Positions 30,684 to 40,159 are shown, numbered from the stretch's first letter. The stretch is 64,000 nucleotides of DNA from Gammaproteobacteria bacterium (GCA_018816095.1 JAHIWP010000055.1:32159-96158); one strand, 5' to 3'. Numbers and translations are program-made. The notes: generated from the sequence alone by a model not told the origin.

Positions 30684-31004
30684 GTTATGTCTCCTAAAGA
30701 TTTTATTAACAGCCCTGGAAAAGCCCAGGCCGGGACTGAGTGCAACGAGTACTAGGAGTCGGACGATGTTTGGATCGAAATCTAGGCATCATGAAGCGAT
30801 TCGCGGTGACACATGCAGCACAGTGGGGAACACGATACCCGCTTTTAGCGCTAAGCGCGAATGCTCTGTGCATCTTTCTGTTATTTAGCGATGGGCTGCT
30901 CTTGGCGATTTGCCCTACGGCTGTTTTCAGAGCCTTTGAACCCAGTCGCGCGGCCCGGTAAGATGCGTGCACTTTTCACCCTTCGCTATAGCAGGACAGT
31001 CGCC
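30684..31004. other. Divergent intergenic region, cold-shock leader and dcd promoter
   Basis: 321 bp without a gene. The left part is the 5' leader of the cold-shock gene, and the right end carries a good sigma-70 promoter for dcd. The open frames that cross it are extensions of dcd or shadows. I see no clear riboswitch; long leaders are typical of cold-shock genes. Confidence 0.5.
30936..30964 (+). promoter_or_regulatory. Sigma-70 promoter of dcd
   Basis: TTGAAC (30936-30941), a 17-bp spacer, then TAAGAT (30959-30964), 40 bp before the dcd ATG. Close to consensus in both boxes and spacing. Confidence 0.6.
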
Positions 31005-31571
31005 ATGAGCATCAAATCGGATAAGTGGATTCGCCGCATGGCTCAAGAGCACGGCATGATTGAGCCGTTTGTCGAGCGCCAGGTACGTGTTGAGGGTGCG
31101 CAGCCACTGATTTCTTACGGCGTTTCCAGCTACGGTTATGACGTACGTTGCGCTGATGAATTCAAGGTGTTCACCAACATCAACTCGGCGACTGTCGACC
31201 CTAAGAACTTCGATGAGAAGAGCTTTGTCGATGTGAAAAGCGATGTGTGCATCATTCCACCGAACTCTTTTGCGCTGGCGCGCACTGTGGAATTCTTCCG
31301 TATTCCTCGTGATGTGTTGACCATCTGCCTGGGTAAAAGCACCTATGCGCGCTGCGGTATTATCGTCAACGTCACGCCGCTGGAGCCGGAATGGGAAGGC
31401 CACGTGACCTTGGAATTCTCTAACACCACCACCTTGCCGGCGAAAATCTACGCCAACGAAGGCGTCGCGCAAATGCTATTCCTGCAGTCTGATGAGGCCT
31501 GTGAAGTGTCCTACAAGGACCGGGGTGGCAAGTACCAAGGTCAGCTGGGCGTGACCCTGCCAAGGGCCTGA
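31005..31571 (+). CDS. dcd: dCTP deaminase
   Basis: 188 residues from ATG 31005 ([16 protein letters not shown]), the exact usual length; the frame upstream is open but is promoter [27 protein letters not shown] and [18 protein letters not shown] (catalytic Glu) are diagnostic. Deaminates dCTP to dUTP for thymidylate supply; homotrimer. Conserved neighbour of apbC/metG. Confidence 0.96.
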   Translation: MSIKSDKWIRRMAQEHGMIEPFVERQVRVEGAQPLISYGVSSYGYDVRCADEFKVFTNINSATVDPKNFDEKSFVDVKSDVCIIPPNSFALARTVEFFRIPRDVLTICLGKSTYARCGIIVNVTPLEPEWEGHVTLEFSNTTTLPAKIYANEGVAQMLFLQSDEACEVSYKDRGGKYQGQLGVTLPRA

Positions 31572-31585
31572 GTGGTTGATCCAAT

Positions 31586-31614
31586 AAAAAGCCGGGCGAT
31601 GCCCGGCTTTTTAT
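31586..31614. terminator. Bidirectional terminator between dcd and nadE
   Basis: AAAAAGCCGGGC (31586-31597) pairs with GCCCGGCTTTTT (31601-31612), 3-nt loop. Between convergent genes. Confidence 0.9.
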
Positions 31615-31661
31615 TGTCCGTAATTTTTATGGGGCGCCATCCTTGGTGAGCCCCTAGGTTT

Positions 31662-32489
31662 TCATGGTGCTAATGGCAGTTCGCGCTTGTGGCGGGTGGC
31701 GTCAAAGGTGCGCACGATAATGGCGTAGGCTTCTTCGCGCACCGGTTGGCCGTGTAGGAAAGCGTCTATTTCTGCATAGCTAACGCCGTGGGCTTCCTCA
31801 TCCGGTTTGCCGGGGCGCAGCTCTTCCAGGTCGGCGGTCGGCACTTTGAACGCTAAGTTATCAGGCGCGCCCAAGTGCTTGGCGATTGCACGTACCTGGC
31901 CTTTGACCAGGCCGGAGAGCGGGGCAAGGTCGCAAGCACCGTCACCAAATTTGGTGAAGAAGCCCATCACAGCTTCGGCGGCGTGGTCAGTGCCGATGAC
32001 CAGGCCGTTGTTGGCGTTAGCGATGGCGAACTGGGCGACCATGCGGATGCGTGCCTTGACGTTACCCATGACAAAGTCGCGGCGGGCGTCGCTTAGCTTC
32101 TGCAGGTGAGTCACCTGCTCGCCCAGACCCGTTACGCTGCCTGCGATATTGACCGTGTCTTCTTCATCCGCGCGGATAAATTGCAGCGAGGCTTGGGCGT
32201 CATGTTCGTCGTGCTGGGTGCCATGGGGCAGGCGGACGGCGATAAAGCGATAGGCCGAGTCGCCGGTTTCTTCACGCAACTCTTCAATTGATAGCTGTGC
32301 CAGGCGTCCGGCGGTCAATGAGTCGACACCGCCGCTGATGCCCAGCACCAGTACCTTCAGGCCCGAATTGCGCAGGCAGTGCTTGATAAAGGTCTTGCGT
32401 CGTTCGACTTCGGCGACTAGTGCGGCTTCGTCAGAAAAAGGCGGTATCACATCCAGGGCAGCGGCAATTTCAGCTTGGCGGTTGCTCAT
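31662..32489 (-). CDS. nadE: NH3-dependent NAD+ synthetase
   Basis: 275 residues from ATG 32489 ([18 protein letters not shown]), the E. coli-type length with no glutaminase domain. P-loop [16 protein letters not shown] (~48-63), [24 protein letters not shown] and [17 protein letters not shown] are family signatures. Adenylates nicotinate adenine dinucleotide and amidates it with ammonia. Neighbours are not operonic; from memory it is elsewhere in P. aeruginosa, so its place beside dcd is a species-level arrangement. Confidence 0.95.
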   Translation of the reverse strand: MSNRQAEIAAALDVIPPFSDEAALVAEVERRKTFIKHCLRNSGLKVLVLGISGGVDSLTAGRLAQLSIEELREETGDSAYRFIAVRLPHGTQHDEHDAQASLQFIRADEEDTVNIAGSVTGLGEQVTHLQKLSDARRDFVMGNVKARIRMVAQFAIANANNGLVIGTDHAAEAVMGFFTKFGDGACDLAPLSGLVKGQVRAIAKHLGAPDNLAFKVPTADLEELRPGKPDEEAHGVSYAEIDAFLHGQPVREEAYAIIVRTFDATRHKRELPLAP

Positions 32490-32650
32490 TTCAAAGTCCT
32501 CACGGGAAGCAGAACACATGGCTTATGCGGTCGCGCGGCACAACTACCCGGCTGTCAGCATCAAGCGTTAAGACAAAGTGCAAAGCTTACGTTGAACCAG
32601 CGGCAAAGTGCACGCTAGAGCTGCATGCCGGAGGGTGACTGAATCGCAGG

Positions 32651-32680
32651 CAAAAGAAAGGGCGCTAAAAAGCGCCCTAA
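32651..32680 (-). terminator. Terminator downstream of quiP
   Basis: AGGGCGCT (32659-32666) and AGCGCCCT (32671-32678) form a perfect 8-bp stem with a 4-nt loop. Read on the minus strand it is followed by TTCTTTTG. About 95 bp beyond the quiP stop. The rest of the nadE-quiP gap shows nothing else. Confidence 0.7.
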
Positions 32681-32773
32681 AACGATGATCTGTGGAGTAA
32701 GTCCGCCTTGTCTGAACGGTGACCGCTGAATTGGTTCAGTGGTTGCCGACGAACGGTCAGTCGCTGCTGCGCT

Positions 32774-35311
32774 TCAGTTTGTCGGCATCAGTAGCAGGCG
32801 CTTGCTGCCATACACCTTGTCGAGGTTTTGCGACTGGAACGGGAAGCTCATATAGCCGCCCTTGAGCCAGGCGTCGATGCCGTCGGCGTAGTGTTTGCTG
32901 GCGGGGTTGCCTGATTGGCCGGAACTGTTGAGGCCTATTAGCGGCTCTTCGCGGCCGAAGTCGACGACGATGCGCATGGCTGGGATCAACCAGGTGTCAA
33001 AGTTCTCGCCCCAGTTGTAGGCCGCCACATTCAGCGTGCTGTGATCACCACCGGCCGGGTAGGGGCCGCGGTCCAGGTAGCCCTTGATGGCGTTGATGCT
33101 GCTGCGCTGGCTGGCACTCATGTAGGGCGCCAGTTGGCTGGTCTCGGTGGTCCAGTTGTAGGTGTGCAACTTGCCCCACTGCCAGGCGCTACGGTCACGG
33201 CCTAGTTTGTTTTCCAGTAGCGTCACTGCGCCGGCGAGGCTGCGCGCGAGGATGGTTGGTTTGTCTTCTTGCTGTGCGGTGCGGCGATCATTCCAGAAGG
33301 GGCTGTCTTCCCGGCCCAGCAAGTGGTCGGCCTGGGCGGAGTAGGAGCTGTTGGCAGTTTCGACCAGAGCCTTCCACGCTGGATTGCTTTCGGGGCCCAA
33401 CTCGTCGAGGAAGGTCTCCCTGGCGCTTTGGTGGAGAAAGGCGCTATACAGCGCGGCGTCTGCCGAGGTGGCGGCCATTTTGCCGTCAAACTTCATCAGC
33501 CGGCCGTGCGCTTCACGGGCTTTGCTGCGTTCTGCTGCAGGCAGGGCGTCGATAGCCGCCTTCAGGCCTTCCGCCATGCCGGGCGCGCTGAACATATTCT
33601 GCAGTTTGGCAACGAAGGGCGAGGTCTGGTCGTACTGCATGGCGATCATGCTCTGGGTGTCATGCTTGCCCGTTGCTGCCAGTGCGGCGATACGCTCGGC
33701 GCGCTCGGGGTAAAACCAGGAGTTGGACAGTTGCATGCCATAGCCACGCGGTACCGTGCGCTGGTTGGCGGTGCCCAGCCAGCCGCTTGGTGGGTCTTGA
33801 TCGTAGGGGTGCAGCATGGGGTCGGCAAACCCATCCCAGTCGTACTGGCTGTCCCAGCCGGGGGAGGGCATCAGACCCAGACCTGCGCGGCGATTGGGGA
33901 AGCGCCCGGTGACCTGCCAGCCAATATGCTGCGCATCGGCGAAGACGATATTCAGCGGCATGGCACGCACTTCACGGGTGACCTCAAAGGCCTGCTCGAC
34001 CGACTGGGCGCGCGACAGATCGAAAAACGCATCGAGCGTCTGATCCGCTTCGAATTGGGTGGTTTTCAGCGCCAGGCCATAGCCGCTGCTCAGCTGCATG
34101 GGTTGTAGTGCGTGCTTACGCTCGTTGAGCACCGAATTCAGCAGTGGGCCGTGGCGGGTTTCAAAAATGGTTTCGCGGATGGGGCGTTGCCCTTTGATGA
34201 AGAATGTCTCTTGGCGTTCTTGGGCGGGTAACCATTTACCGTCTGCCAGGTAATGCAGGCGGCCGTTCTGACGTTTGACTTGCTCAAGGAATAAATCTTG
34301 GTTGTCGCCCATGACCATGGTCATGCCCCAGCCCAGCTTACCGTTAAAACCCGCCACCACAGCGGGCACGCCGGCAATCGAGACGCCGGCGGCCTGGTAT
34401 TTGGGCGAGCGAATTTGCACGAAATTCCACACGGATGGCATCGACAATGGCAAGTGGGTGTCGTTGGCCAACAAGCTTTTGCCGCTGCGCGTGCGCTGAG
34501 GGGTAAACGCCCAGTTGTTGGATGCCGCCACACCGAGCATGTGCGTATCCGCAAATTGGCTGACGGCCGCGCTAACGTCGCTTAGCCCGGCCAGCTGTCC
34601 ATTGAGGTCAAGCCCGCGGAGTTTGCTGGCTTCTTCAATTGGTAAGGGCTCATCGGGGTAGGTCGGCAGCAACCAGGCGAGCTGCTCGCTGCCGACCTTT
34701 TGCGCGAGTACCAGGGCGGCGATTTCTTCCTGCAGGTTGACCGACAAGCCAAAATTCAGCAGGCAGAACACCAATACAGAGTCTTCGGCCTTCCAGTACG
34801 CCGGGCGATAACCGGATTCGGCCAGATCCATCGGCAGCTTGTCACGGTAACGGAACAGGTAGGCGTTGACCCCACGAGCATAGACCTCGAAGAAGCGTTT
34901 GATCCGCGGCGATGCACTGCTGTAGAGCACCTCAGCGCTCTTTTTCAAATTGACCGCGCGCATGAAACGGTCCATTTCCAACACGCCGGGGCCGGCCATT
35001 TCAGCCAGGCGACCTTCGGCCATCAAGCGCAGGCCGACCATTTGGCTGAGGCGGTCGCTGGCATGTACATAGCCGAGGGCGAACAGCGCGTCATGGAAGG
35101 TGGTGGTTTCGATGAGTGGCATGCCCAGAGGGTTGCGACGAATCACCACGCTTTGCGCCAGGCCTTTTACCCTGACAATTCCCTGATCCGCGGGCACGCT
35201 GTCGCTGTAGCGGCTGTTCAGGAGTGACTGGCAGCCAGTCAGCGCGACCACTGCCGTGAGTACGGCGGCGAGGCTGAGGTGGGCCATGGGGCGTAACGCG
35301 CGCGCTAGCAT
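32774..35311 (-). CDS. quiP: Acyl-homoserine lactone acylase QuiP-type, penicillin acylase family
   Basis: 845 residues. Lipobox LTGC with Cys27; P. aeruginosa QuiP (~847 aa) has the same beginning by recall. Ntn-hydrolase: alpha subunit (~30-240), a linker, then the beta-subunit nucleophile Ser (~264) in [10 protein letters not shown], exposed after autocleavage. Conserved [33 protein letters not shown] and [14 protein letters not shown]. QuiP hydrolyses long-chain acyl-homoserine lactones, so a role in signal turnover or use as carbon source is likely; other amides cannot be excluded. AAGGAG is 9 nt upstream. Monocistronic. Confidence 0.88.
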   Translation of the reverse strand: MLARALRPMAHLSLAAVLTAVVALTGCQSLLNSRYSDSVPADQGIVRVKGLAQSVVIRRNPLGMPLIETTTFHDALFALGYVHASDRLSQMVGLRLMAEGRLAEMAGPGVLEMDRFMRAVNLKKSAEVLYSSASPRIKRFFEVYARGVNAYLFRYRDKLPMDLAESGYRPAYWKAEDSVLVFCLLNFGLSVNLQEEIAALVLAQKVGSEQLAWLLPTYPDEPLPIEEASKLRGLDLNGQLAGLSDVSAAVSQFADTHMLGVAASNNWAFTPQRTRSGKSLLANDTHLPLSMPSVWNFVQIRSPKYQAAGVSIAGVPAVVAGFNGKLGWGMTMVMGDNQDLFLEQVKRQNGRLHYLADGKWLPAQERQETFFIKGQRPIRETIFETRHGPLLNSVLNERKHALQPMQLSSGYGLALKTTQFEADQTLDAFFDLSRAQSVEQAFEVTREVRAMPLNIVFADAQHIGWQVTGRFPNRRAGLGLMPSPGWDSQYDWDGFADPMLHPYDQDPPSGWLGTANQRTVPRGYGMQLSNSWFYPERAERIAALAATGKHDTQSMIAMQYDQTSPFVAKLQNMFSAPGMAEGLKAAIDALPAAERSKAREAHGRLMKFDGKMAATSADAALYSAFLHQSARETFLDELGPESNPAWKALVETANSSYSAQADHLLGREDSPFWNDRRTAQQEDKPTILARSLAGAVTLLENKLGRDRSAWQWGKLHTYNWTTETSQLAPYMSASQRSSINAIKGYLDRGPYPAGGDHSTLNVAAYNWGENFDTWLIPAMRIVVDFGREEPLIGLNSSGQSGNPASKHYADGIDAWLKGGYMSFPFQSQNLDKVYGSKRLLLMPTN

Positions 35312-35408
35312 GCAGCTGGCTCCTTGCGGATGGAAAACGATCGGGTGAGTGTGCGCCTTCCGGCAAGTGCGTGGGCGCGCAGGTGCGGACGTACTACGTT
35401 AGCCAGGG

Positions 35409-35434
35409 GCCACGCGCCTGACAAGGCGCGTGGC
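35409..35434 (-). terminator. Perfect 11-bp hairpin after the DUF2489 gene
   Basis: GCCACGCGCCT (35409-35419) and AGGCGCGTGGC (35424-35434), 4-nt loop, 8 bp past the DUF2489 stop. No T-tract follows on either strand, so it may be a non-canonical terminator or a 3'-end stabiliser. Confidence 0.55.
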
Positions 35435-35442
35435 GGGTGAAA

Positions 35443-35907
35443 TCAGGCGTGTTTGCGGCCTGCCGGCAAGGCTTCATCGAGCAGCCAGCGCGCGGCCGCG
35501 CGCGCAGCTGCTTTGTGCTGCAGCTCCAATTCACTGAAGTGCTGCTCGTGCTGGCGCCGCACGCTTTTCTCCAAGGCTTTCCACTCGGCGTGGGTCGGCA
35601 CTTGGGCGGTTGCCACGAACAGCTGGTGAAAAACCTCACAGCGCGGATTCTGACTAAGGGTGCTGTCGTAGTTATCCAGCAGCACCTTGATTCGAATCGC
35701 ACCCTCGATAAGCGGGAGCTGACCGTCGAGCAAACTGCTGGCAAGAATCTGTAGATCACCACCAATGCGCTCACGCTGCGCATTGAGCGCCTCGGTTTGC
35801 GTTTTTTCCTTGGCCCAAACGCGACGCCACAGATACAGGGCGTAGAGTGCCAGCGCCGTAATCAGCGCTGCGCTGGTGATCAATGCGAGCAGAGTGAGGT
35901 TGTTCAT
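35443..35907 (-). CDS. DUF2489 domain-containing membrane protein
   Basis: 154 residues from ATG 35907 (MNNLTLLALITSAALI). One N-terminal helix (~4-27) followed by a basic patch (YLWRRVWAKEK) and a soluble helical domain with GGDLQILASSLLDGQLPLIEGAIRI, the DUF2489 pattern. Inner-membrane anchored, domain probably cytosolic. Follows the His-rich SEC-C gene by 7 bp. Function unknown. Confidence 0.75.
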   Translation of the reverse strand: MNNLTLLALITSAALITALALYALYLWRRVWAKEKTQTEALNAQRERIGGDLQILASSLLDGQLPLIEGAIRIKVLLDNYDSTLSQNPRCEVFHQLFVATAQVPTHAEWKALEKSVRRQHEQHFSELELQHKAAARAAARWLLDEALPAGRKHA

Positions 35908-35914
35908 CGCAGGG

Positions 35915-36118
35915 TTATGCGCCGTGGCATTTCTTGAATTTTTTCTGGCTGCCGCATGGGCAAGGGTCGTTGCGGCCAACGTCTTTCAGCGCGTTGCGCA
36001 CAGGTTCCTGATGGCCATGATTGCAGTCTGGACCATGTACGTGGCCGTGATCATGGCTGTGGGCGTGATCGTGGTCATGATTGCAGTCAGGGCCGTGAAC
36101 GTGTTCTTGCTGGGTCAT
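35915..36118 (-). CDS. His-rich SEC-C motif protein
   Basis: 67 residues. The first 38 form a metal-binding-like region with HVHGPDCNH twice (~7-15 and ~26-34), separated by [13 protein letters not shown]. The last third is a SEC-C zinc motif, [23 protein letters not shown] modules bind zinc and occur at the end of SecA and in many small proteins. AGGAG is 8 nt before the ATG. It is 5 bp after the LEA14-like gene and 7 bp before DUF2489. Possibly a metal buffer or metallochaperone-like tag; function unproven. Confidence 0.78.
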   Translation of the reverse strand: MTQQEHVHGPDCNHDHDHAHSHDHGHVHGPDCNHGHQEPVRNALKDVGRNDPCPCGSQKKFKKCHGA

Positions 36119-36123
36119 GCGAG

Positions 36124-36621
36124 TTACTCCTGGATGTAATTGCCGGGAATTATCTCGCCATTGCGCGACATGTGCACGCTCCGTCCGAATAACCAGCCAG
36201 TTTTGACCGCACCCTGTAATCGATAGGGTATGGGTCTATCGGGTTTTTCCAGTGCCTTGACGATTTGCCGTAGGTGTCGCCAGAGGTTGGTGCGCACCGG
36301 CACGTCGAAGATGTAGTGGCCATGAGCGGGTACGGTGAAGGACGCATTCGACTCGCCCTCAGCAAGTTTCACCTGATTCAGGTGCACCACGTAGTCCAGC
36401 CCGCGCACCGGCAGGCTGAAGCTGTTGGGGTTGTCGATGCGAAAGCGCAGCGTGAAGTGCTGCTCCAGCAATTTGGCTTTGACCACATCGACTTTGACCA
36501 AGCTGACCGCGGGGTCTTTAAAGTCCCCTGATGACCAAGAGGAACAACCGCCTAGGCCGGAAAGGAGGCCAAAAAAAAGCAATAGGCTGAGAATTCTTAT
36601 CGTTTGCGCCTGAGAAAACAT
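36124..36621 (-). CDS. LEA14-like (water-stress domain) lipoprotein
   Basis: 165 residues from ATG 36621, with CGGAG ~6 nt upstream; earlier ATGs lack a site. Signal with lipobox LGGC (Cys ~25), then one LEA type 2/WHy domain: [36 protein letters not shown] with alternating hydrophobics and the NPN motif. Bacterial LEA14-like proteins are mostly lipoproteins linked to desiccation or stress by domain only. First of three closely spaced genes (LEA14, SEC-C, DUF2489). Confidence 0.78.
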   Translation of the reverse strand: MFSQAQTIRILSLLLFFGLLSGLGGCSSWSSGDFKDPAVSLVKVDVVKAKLLEQHFTLRFRIDNPNSFSLPVRGLDYVVHLNQVKLAEGESNASFTVPAHGHYIFDVPVRTNLWRHLRQIVKALEKPDRPIPYRLQGAVKTGWLFGRSVHMSRNGEIIPGNYIQE

Positions 36622-36733
36622 TGCATACTCCGAATGACGCATCAGTGTAACAAGCAAGTGCTTGGCTGCCACCTGTTGTGACGGTAAAAAAACCTGCGCC
36701 ATACTGAGCAACGAATAGGACAGGAGTATGACC

Positions 36734-37309
36734 ATGGCTCGCTACGAAATTGCCTTCAGTGCGCAATTGGTTCCGGGGGCTCAACTCGCGCTGGTGAAAG
36801 CCAACGTGGCCAAGCTGTTTCAGGCCGATGAGCAGCGCCTGGCGTTGCTGTTTTCCGGGCGGCGTATCGTGATTAAAAGCAACTTGGATGCGGCCGGCGC
36901 TGAAAAATATCGCTCGACTCTGGAGCGCGCAGGGGCAGTGGTCGACGTCGTTTGCCTCGACGATGAGATCGAAGAAATTGTGCTCACCGCGCCGCCAGCT
37001 GAGGCCTCAGATCCAGCGGTCGCTAACCCGGTAGCTACGCCGGCTCCTAGCGTTACCAGCTCACCTGTCGGGCGTTTGCAGGTGGCGCCGCGTGACGAAT
37101 ACATGGCCGCATTTGCCGAGGTGGATGCCCCCGATTTTGGCATTGCCCCGCTTGGCGACGATGTGCAGGATGAAAAGCCGCAGGTAGCGGCTCCCGTACT
37201 GGATTTGTCGCAGTTCAGCCTGGCGCCACCTGGCAGTGATATGGGCGAAGCGAAAAAAGCCCCGCCCGGCCTCGCCCCTGATATTTCTCATCTGAAATTA
37301 CAGGACTAG
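36734..37309 (+). CDS. Hypothetical protein with small N-terminal alpha/beta domain and disordered tail
   Basis: 191 residues. ATG 36734 is chosen because AGGAG lies 7 nt before it, while ATG 36728 is only 1 nt from it. Residues ~1-75 form a compact domain (RYEIAFSAQLVPGAQLALVK, LFQADEQRLALLFSGRRIVIKSNLDAAGAEKYRSTLERAGAVV). A similar N-terminal module occurs before DUF805 and related membrane domains in other gammaproteobacteria (recall). The rest (~80-191) is Pro/Ala-rich and low complexity with no membrane helix. Divergent from the LEA14 gene. Function unknown. Confidence 0.65.
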   Translation: MARYEIAFSAQLVPGAQLALVKANVAKLFQADEQRLALLFSGRRIVIKSNLDAAGAEKYRSTLERAGAVVDVVCLDDEIEEIVLTAPPAEASDPAVANPVATPAPSVTSSPVGRLQVAPRDEYMAAFAEVDAPDFGIAPLGDDVQDEKPQVAAPVLDLSQFSLAPPGSDMGEAKKAPPGLAPDISHLKLQD

Positions 37310-37355
37310 CCTGCGGCGTTCGATGCACCTTGTGCGAATGATCGGCTGAGCAGTA

Positions 37356-37826
37356 TCAAAAATAGCTTGCACAGCATTTCTTGAACTTCAGCCCGCTCCC
37401 ACACGGGCACGGGTCATTGCGCCCGAGTTTGGTTTCGACCGTGGGATCAATGAAATACCAGTTGCCGTGATTACGCACGAACGCTGAACGTTCGCGGTGG
37501 CTGTGCTCGCCACCTTCGTCATGCCAGTGGGCGGTAAAGGTCACATAGGCGTGCTGAGGCTCACTCTCGATCAGCTCGGTCTGCTCCACCTCAAGCCCAA
37601 GCCAGGCGCTGCCTTGGCTCCAGGCTTGTATGGCGTGTTGGTCGAGCTTGGCTTGTTGGGCCGGCAGCGTGCTGCGCACCAGATAATCGATCAGCCCCAG
37701 AGCGTAGGCGCTATAGCGTGAGCGCATCAAAGCTTCGGCACTGGGTGCCGGAGAGCCTGCGTGATAGCGGCCGCAGCAAAGCATCAGTAATTGACCGCTG
37801 CAGCATGGGCAGATTGTGCTGTTCAC
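37356..37826 (-). CDS. YchJ family protein with C-terminal SEC-C motif
   Basis: 156 residues from a GTG at 37826, 4 bp after the upstream stop. N-terminal metal motif [17 protein letters not shown] and [17 protein letters not shown], the YchJ (UPF0225) signature; SnoaL/NTF2-like middle (WFIDPT region); C-terminal zinc [22 protein letters not shown]. Family function is not established. Second SEC-C protein within 2 kb. Confidence 0.85.
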   Translation of the reverse strand: MNSTICPCCSGQLLMLCCGRYHAGSPAPSAEALMRSRYSAYALGLIDYLVRSTLPAQQAKLDQHAIQAWSQGSAWLGLEVEQTELIESEPQHAYVTFTAHWHDEGGEHSHRERSAFVRNHGNWYFIDPTVETKLGRNDPCPCGSGLKFKKCCASYF

Positions 37827-37830
37827 GGAT

Positions 37831-38328
37831 TTACCACCAGTACTTGCCAAAATTTTCCGGGTTGGCCCAAAACTTGGCATTCAGCCAGTCAGGCACCTGT
37901 TTGTAGTCGAGCAGGTCGTATGTGAACAGGTTGAGTATTTGCTCATCGCGTTGGAAGCACTCACTGGCCTGCAGAGCCAAGGCAAAAAAGTCGGTCTCGT
38001 GCCAGTCACAGGCGTTGAGGTCGACTAGCACGGCCATTCGGCTAGCATTCAGGTTGCGAATACCTCCCAGTAATTCCAGGCCTGCGCGCTTGGGCAAGTG
38101 CTCAAGGCAATCGACGACTAGGGCTAGATCGAAGCGTTGCGCGGCGACTTCAGCAGGCAGTTCGCCTGGCTCTGCGTGGACAATGTGGCAGTCCGGGCGG
38201 GCTTGAATAAATGCATCAATCGCGGGTAATTCGTGGCTTCCGACCACAAGCAGCCGAGCCGGCGTGTAGCGCGCCAGTAAGGCAGCAAGGGCGTGTTGTG
38301 GTGTGCGGGTCGATAGTGTGGCAGGCAT
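37831..38328 (-). CDS. DUF6231-like, methyltransferase-fold protein
   Basis: 165 residues. Looks like a reduced class I methyltransferase: [18 protein letters not shown] (beta1 region, though GxGxG is reduced to GSHELP), [28 protein letters not shown] (motif IV-like) and a C-terminal [31 protein letters not shown]. The missing glycine motif makes catalysis doubtful. The aromatic C-terminus is typical of the pseudomonad-restricted family I recall as DUF6231. Operon with YchJ. Confidence 0.65.
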   Translation of the reverse strand: MPATLSTRTPQHALAALLARYTPARLLVVGSHELPAIDAFIQARPDCHIVHAEPGELPAEVAAQRFDLALVVDCLEHLPKRAGLELLGGIRNLNASRMAVLVDLNACDWHETDFFALALQASECFQRDEQILNLFTYDLLDYKQVPDWLNAKFWANPENFGKYWW

Positions 38329-38454
38329 GATAATTCCTCACTCAGTGCACAAAGACTAACGTGCAGCTGCAGGGCGGCCTAGTGGGGATAGTGCTACTAA
38401 TGTGTTTATGTATTCTCTGGCGTATTTTCTGACTGGCGTCTTTACTTTGTCAGT

Positions 38455-38470
38455 ATCGGTTTTTACCGAT
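38455..38470. promoter_or_regulatory. Short perfect inverted repeat in the ompA-like leader
   Basis: ATCGGT-TTTT-ACCGAT, ending 21 bp before the ATG and just before the ribosome site. It could be a small RNA hairpin or an operator. Confidence 0.35.
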
Positions 38471-38491
38471 TTACCAATAGGAGTCTTAAAT

Positions 38492-39112
38492 ATGAGCATC
38501 ACCAGAAAAGCATTACCCCTAATTGTCGCGAGTACCTTATTAACCGGTTGCGCCGGCCTGCAGAAAACGGATTGGCCAACCTGTGCCGCGGTCGGCGGTG
38601 TGGGCGGTGCTGCTCTGGGCGCTATTGAAAGCTCGACATGGGCCGGTGGCGGTGCTGTATTGGGTGCTGGTATGGCGGCGGCTTATTGCTGGGTGCATGG
38701 CGCCAGCGAAGAGCAGGTTGTAATGGTTGAAGAGGTTGTAGTGGTTGAGGAGGTTATGGCTGAGCCTGTGCGTGTTGAGTTGGATGTTAAGTTCGACTTC
38801 GATAAGGCTCAGGTCAAACCAGAAAGTTATGGCGATATCAAAAATCTGGCTGACTTCCTGACTCAGTACCCGCAAACCACCACTGTGGTTGAAGGCCATA
38901 CCGACTCCGTAGGCAGTGATGCTTACAACCAGACCCTGTCCGAGCGCCGCGCCAATGCAGTGCGTGATGTATTGGTTAACCAGTACGGTGTAGGCGGTGA
39001 GCGCGTTAATGCGGTTGGCTATGGCGAAACTCGTCCGGTTGCCGACAACGCCAGTGCTGAAGGCCGCGCGGTCAATCGCCGCGTAGAAGCTGAAGTAGAA
39101 GCACGTCCTTGA
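38492..39112 (+). CDS. OmpA family lipoprotein (first of tandem pair)
   Basis: 206 residues from ATG 38492, with TAGGAG 8 nt upstream. Lipobox LTGC (Cys ~20), glycine-zipper region (AAVGGVGGAALGAIESSTWAGGG), an acidic linker built from an 18-nt tandem repeat (38717-38752; VVMVEE/VVVVEE), and an OmpA C-terminal peptidoglycan-binding domain (~95-206: VEGHTDSVGSDAYNQTLSERRA, GRAVNRRVEAEV). Outer-membrane anchored, probably cell-wall tethering. The same order (DUF/YchJ then OmpA) is recalled near PA1041 of P. aeruginosa. Paralogue of the next gene. Confidence 0.88.
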   Translation: MSITRKALPLIVASTLLTGCAGLQKTDWPTCAAVGGVGGAALGAIESSTWAGGGAVLGAGMAAAYCWVHGASEEQVVMVEEVVVVEEVMAEPVRVELDVKFDFDKAQVKPESYGDIKNLADFLTQYPQTTTVVEGHTDSVGSDAYNQTLSERRANAVRDVLVNQYGVGGERVNAVGYGETRPVADNASAEGRAVNRRVEAEVEARP

Positions 39113-39140
39113 TCGCCTGGCTCCAGGCTTTCTGAAGAAA

Positions 39141-39169
39141 ACAAGCCAGACCCTTAGGGGCTGGCTTGT
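39141..39169 (+). terminator. Hairpin after the first OmpA-like gene
   Basis: ACAAGCCAG-A-CCC (39141-39153) pairs with GGG-G-CTGGCTTGT (39157-39169), one internal mismatch. No T-tract. Separates the two OmpA paralogues. Confidence 0.55.
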
Positions 39170-39237
39170 GCAGCTCCCAGGGTAGGTCTTTACTCCTAAG
39201 TTACCGGTAATAGCCGGCAATACAGGAGATTCGTACC

Positions 39238-39969
39238 ATGAGAGTTAGATCCATAATGGGGTTCGCCCCCGTTCTCTTGGTCAGCAGTGTTCTTTCAGGT
39301 TGTGTCACAACTTCCAGTACGGGAGATGCGCCGCTCAACCAAGGGAACTGGCCCCTGTGCAGTGCAATTGGCGGCCTTGCCGGTGCTGGTTTGGGCGCAA
39401 TTGAAAGTTCTACATGGGCAGCAGGTGGCGCCGTGGCCGGTGCGGTCATTGGCACGCTGATTTGCTACGCCCAAGATGGTGATGAAGATGAAGACGGTGT
39501 GTTTGATCGTCGCGATCGTTGCCCAGGAACCCCGCCCAATACGTCCGTGCATCCAAACGGCTGCCCCATCAAGGAATACGCCAGTACGCCGGTCGAGCCA
39601 GAGCCCATTGAGGTTATGGAAGCGGTTCGGGTAGAGCTGGATGTGAAGTTCGATTTCAACAAATCAGACGTTAAAGAAAACAGTCAGGCGGATATCAAGA
39701 GCCTTGCTGACTTTATGAAACAGTACCCGCAAACCACCACAACCGTTGAAGGGCATACCGACGCGATAGGCAGCGAGGCATATAACCAAGGCTTGTCCGA
39801 GCGCCGTGCCAATGCGGTGCGCGATGTGCTGGTCAATCAGCACGGCATCTCCAGTAGCCGGGTTTCATCAGTTGGCTATGGCGAGTCGCGACCGGTTGCT
39901 GACAATGACAGCGAATCCGGGCGGGCAATCAATCGGCGCGTTGAAGCAGAGGTTGAAGCGCAACCGTAA
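39238..39969 (+). CDS. OmpA family lipoprotein with thrombospondin type-3-like linker (second of pair)
   Basis: 243 residues; GGAGA 10 nt before the ATG. Lipobox LSGC (Cys ~22), glycine zipper (GGLAGAGLGAIESSTWAAGGA), a Ca2+-binding TSP3-like stretch DGDEDEDGVFDRRDRCPGTP with paired Cys, and an OmpA C domain nearly matching the preceding gene (QYPQTTTTVEGHTDAIGSEAY, LSERRANAVRDVLVNQ). The TSP3 linker is the common OprF/OmpA-type spacer and is missing from the paralogue. Outer membrane/peptidoglycan role inferred. Confidence 0.88.
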   Translation: MRVRSIMGFAPVLLVSSVLSGCVTTSSTGDAPLNQGNWPLCSAIGGLAGAGLGAIESSTWAAGGAVAGAVIGTLICYAQDGDEDEDGVFDRRDRCPGTPPNTSVHPNGCPIKEYASTPVEPEPIEVMEAVRVELDVKFDFNKSDVKENSQADIKSLADFMKQYPQTTTTVEGHTDAIGSEAYNQGLSERRANAVRDVLVNQHGISSSRVSSVGYGESRPVADNDSESGRAINRRVEAEVEAQP

Positions 39970-39985
39970 CGGATGTCATGTGCTG

Positions 39986-40027
39986 ACAGGCCGTTGCGAA
40001 CCTTGGCGTTAGTTCGCAACGGCCTGT
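39986..40027. repeat. Perfect 16-bp inverted repeat after the second OmpA-like gene
   Basis: ACAGGCCGTTGCGAAC (39986-40001) and GTTCGCAACGGCCTGT (40012-40027) with a 10-nt loop. It could end the ompA-like transcript, but no T-tract follows. The outer arm CAGGCCGTTG also occurs in the nested repeat near 62030. Confidence 0.75.
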
Positions 40028-40159
40028 TAGGAAGTGACAGGTTTAAACCCAGTAAAAGCTGTGAAGCTGTCCCTGCTTTGCAGTTTTTACCGGTCTTCTG
40101 GCCGCACACCCCCTAAAGCAGATAAGGTGCAGCGAAATAACAAAGTGTTGGGGGCGGGT

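Noticed and set aside
38402-38491. Upstream extension of the OmpA-like gene starting at 38402
   Set aside because: It lies before the ribosome site and a lipoprotein signal begins at 38492.
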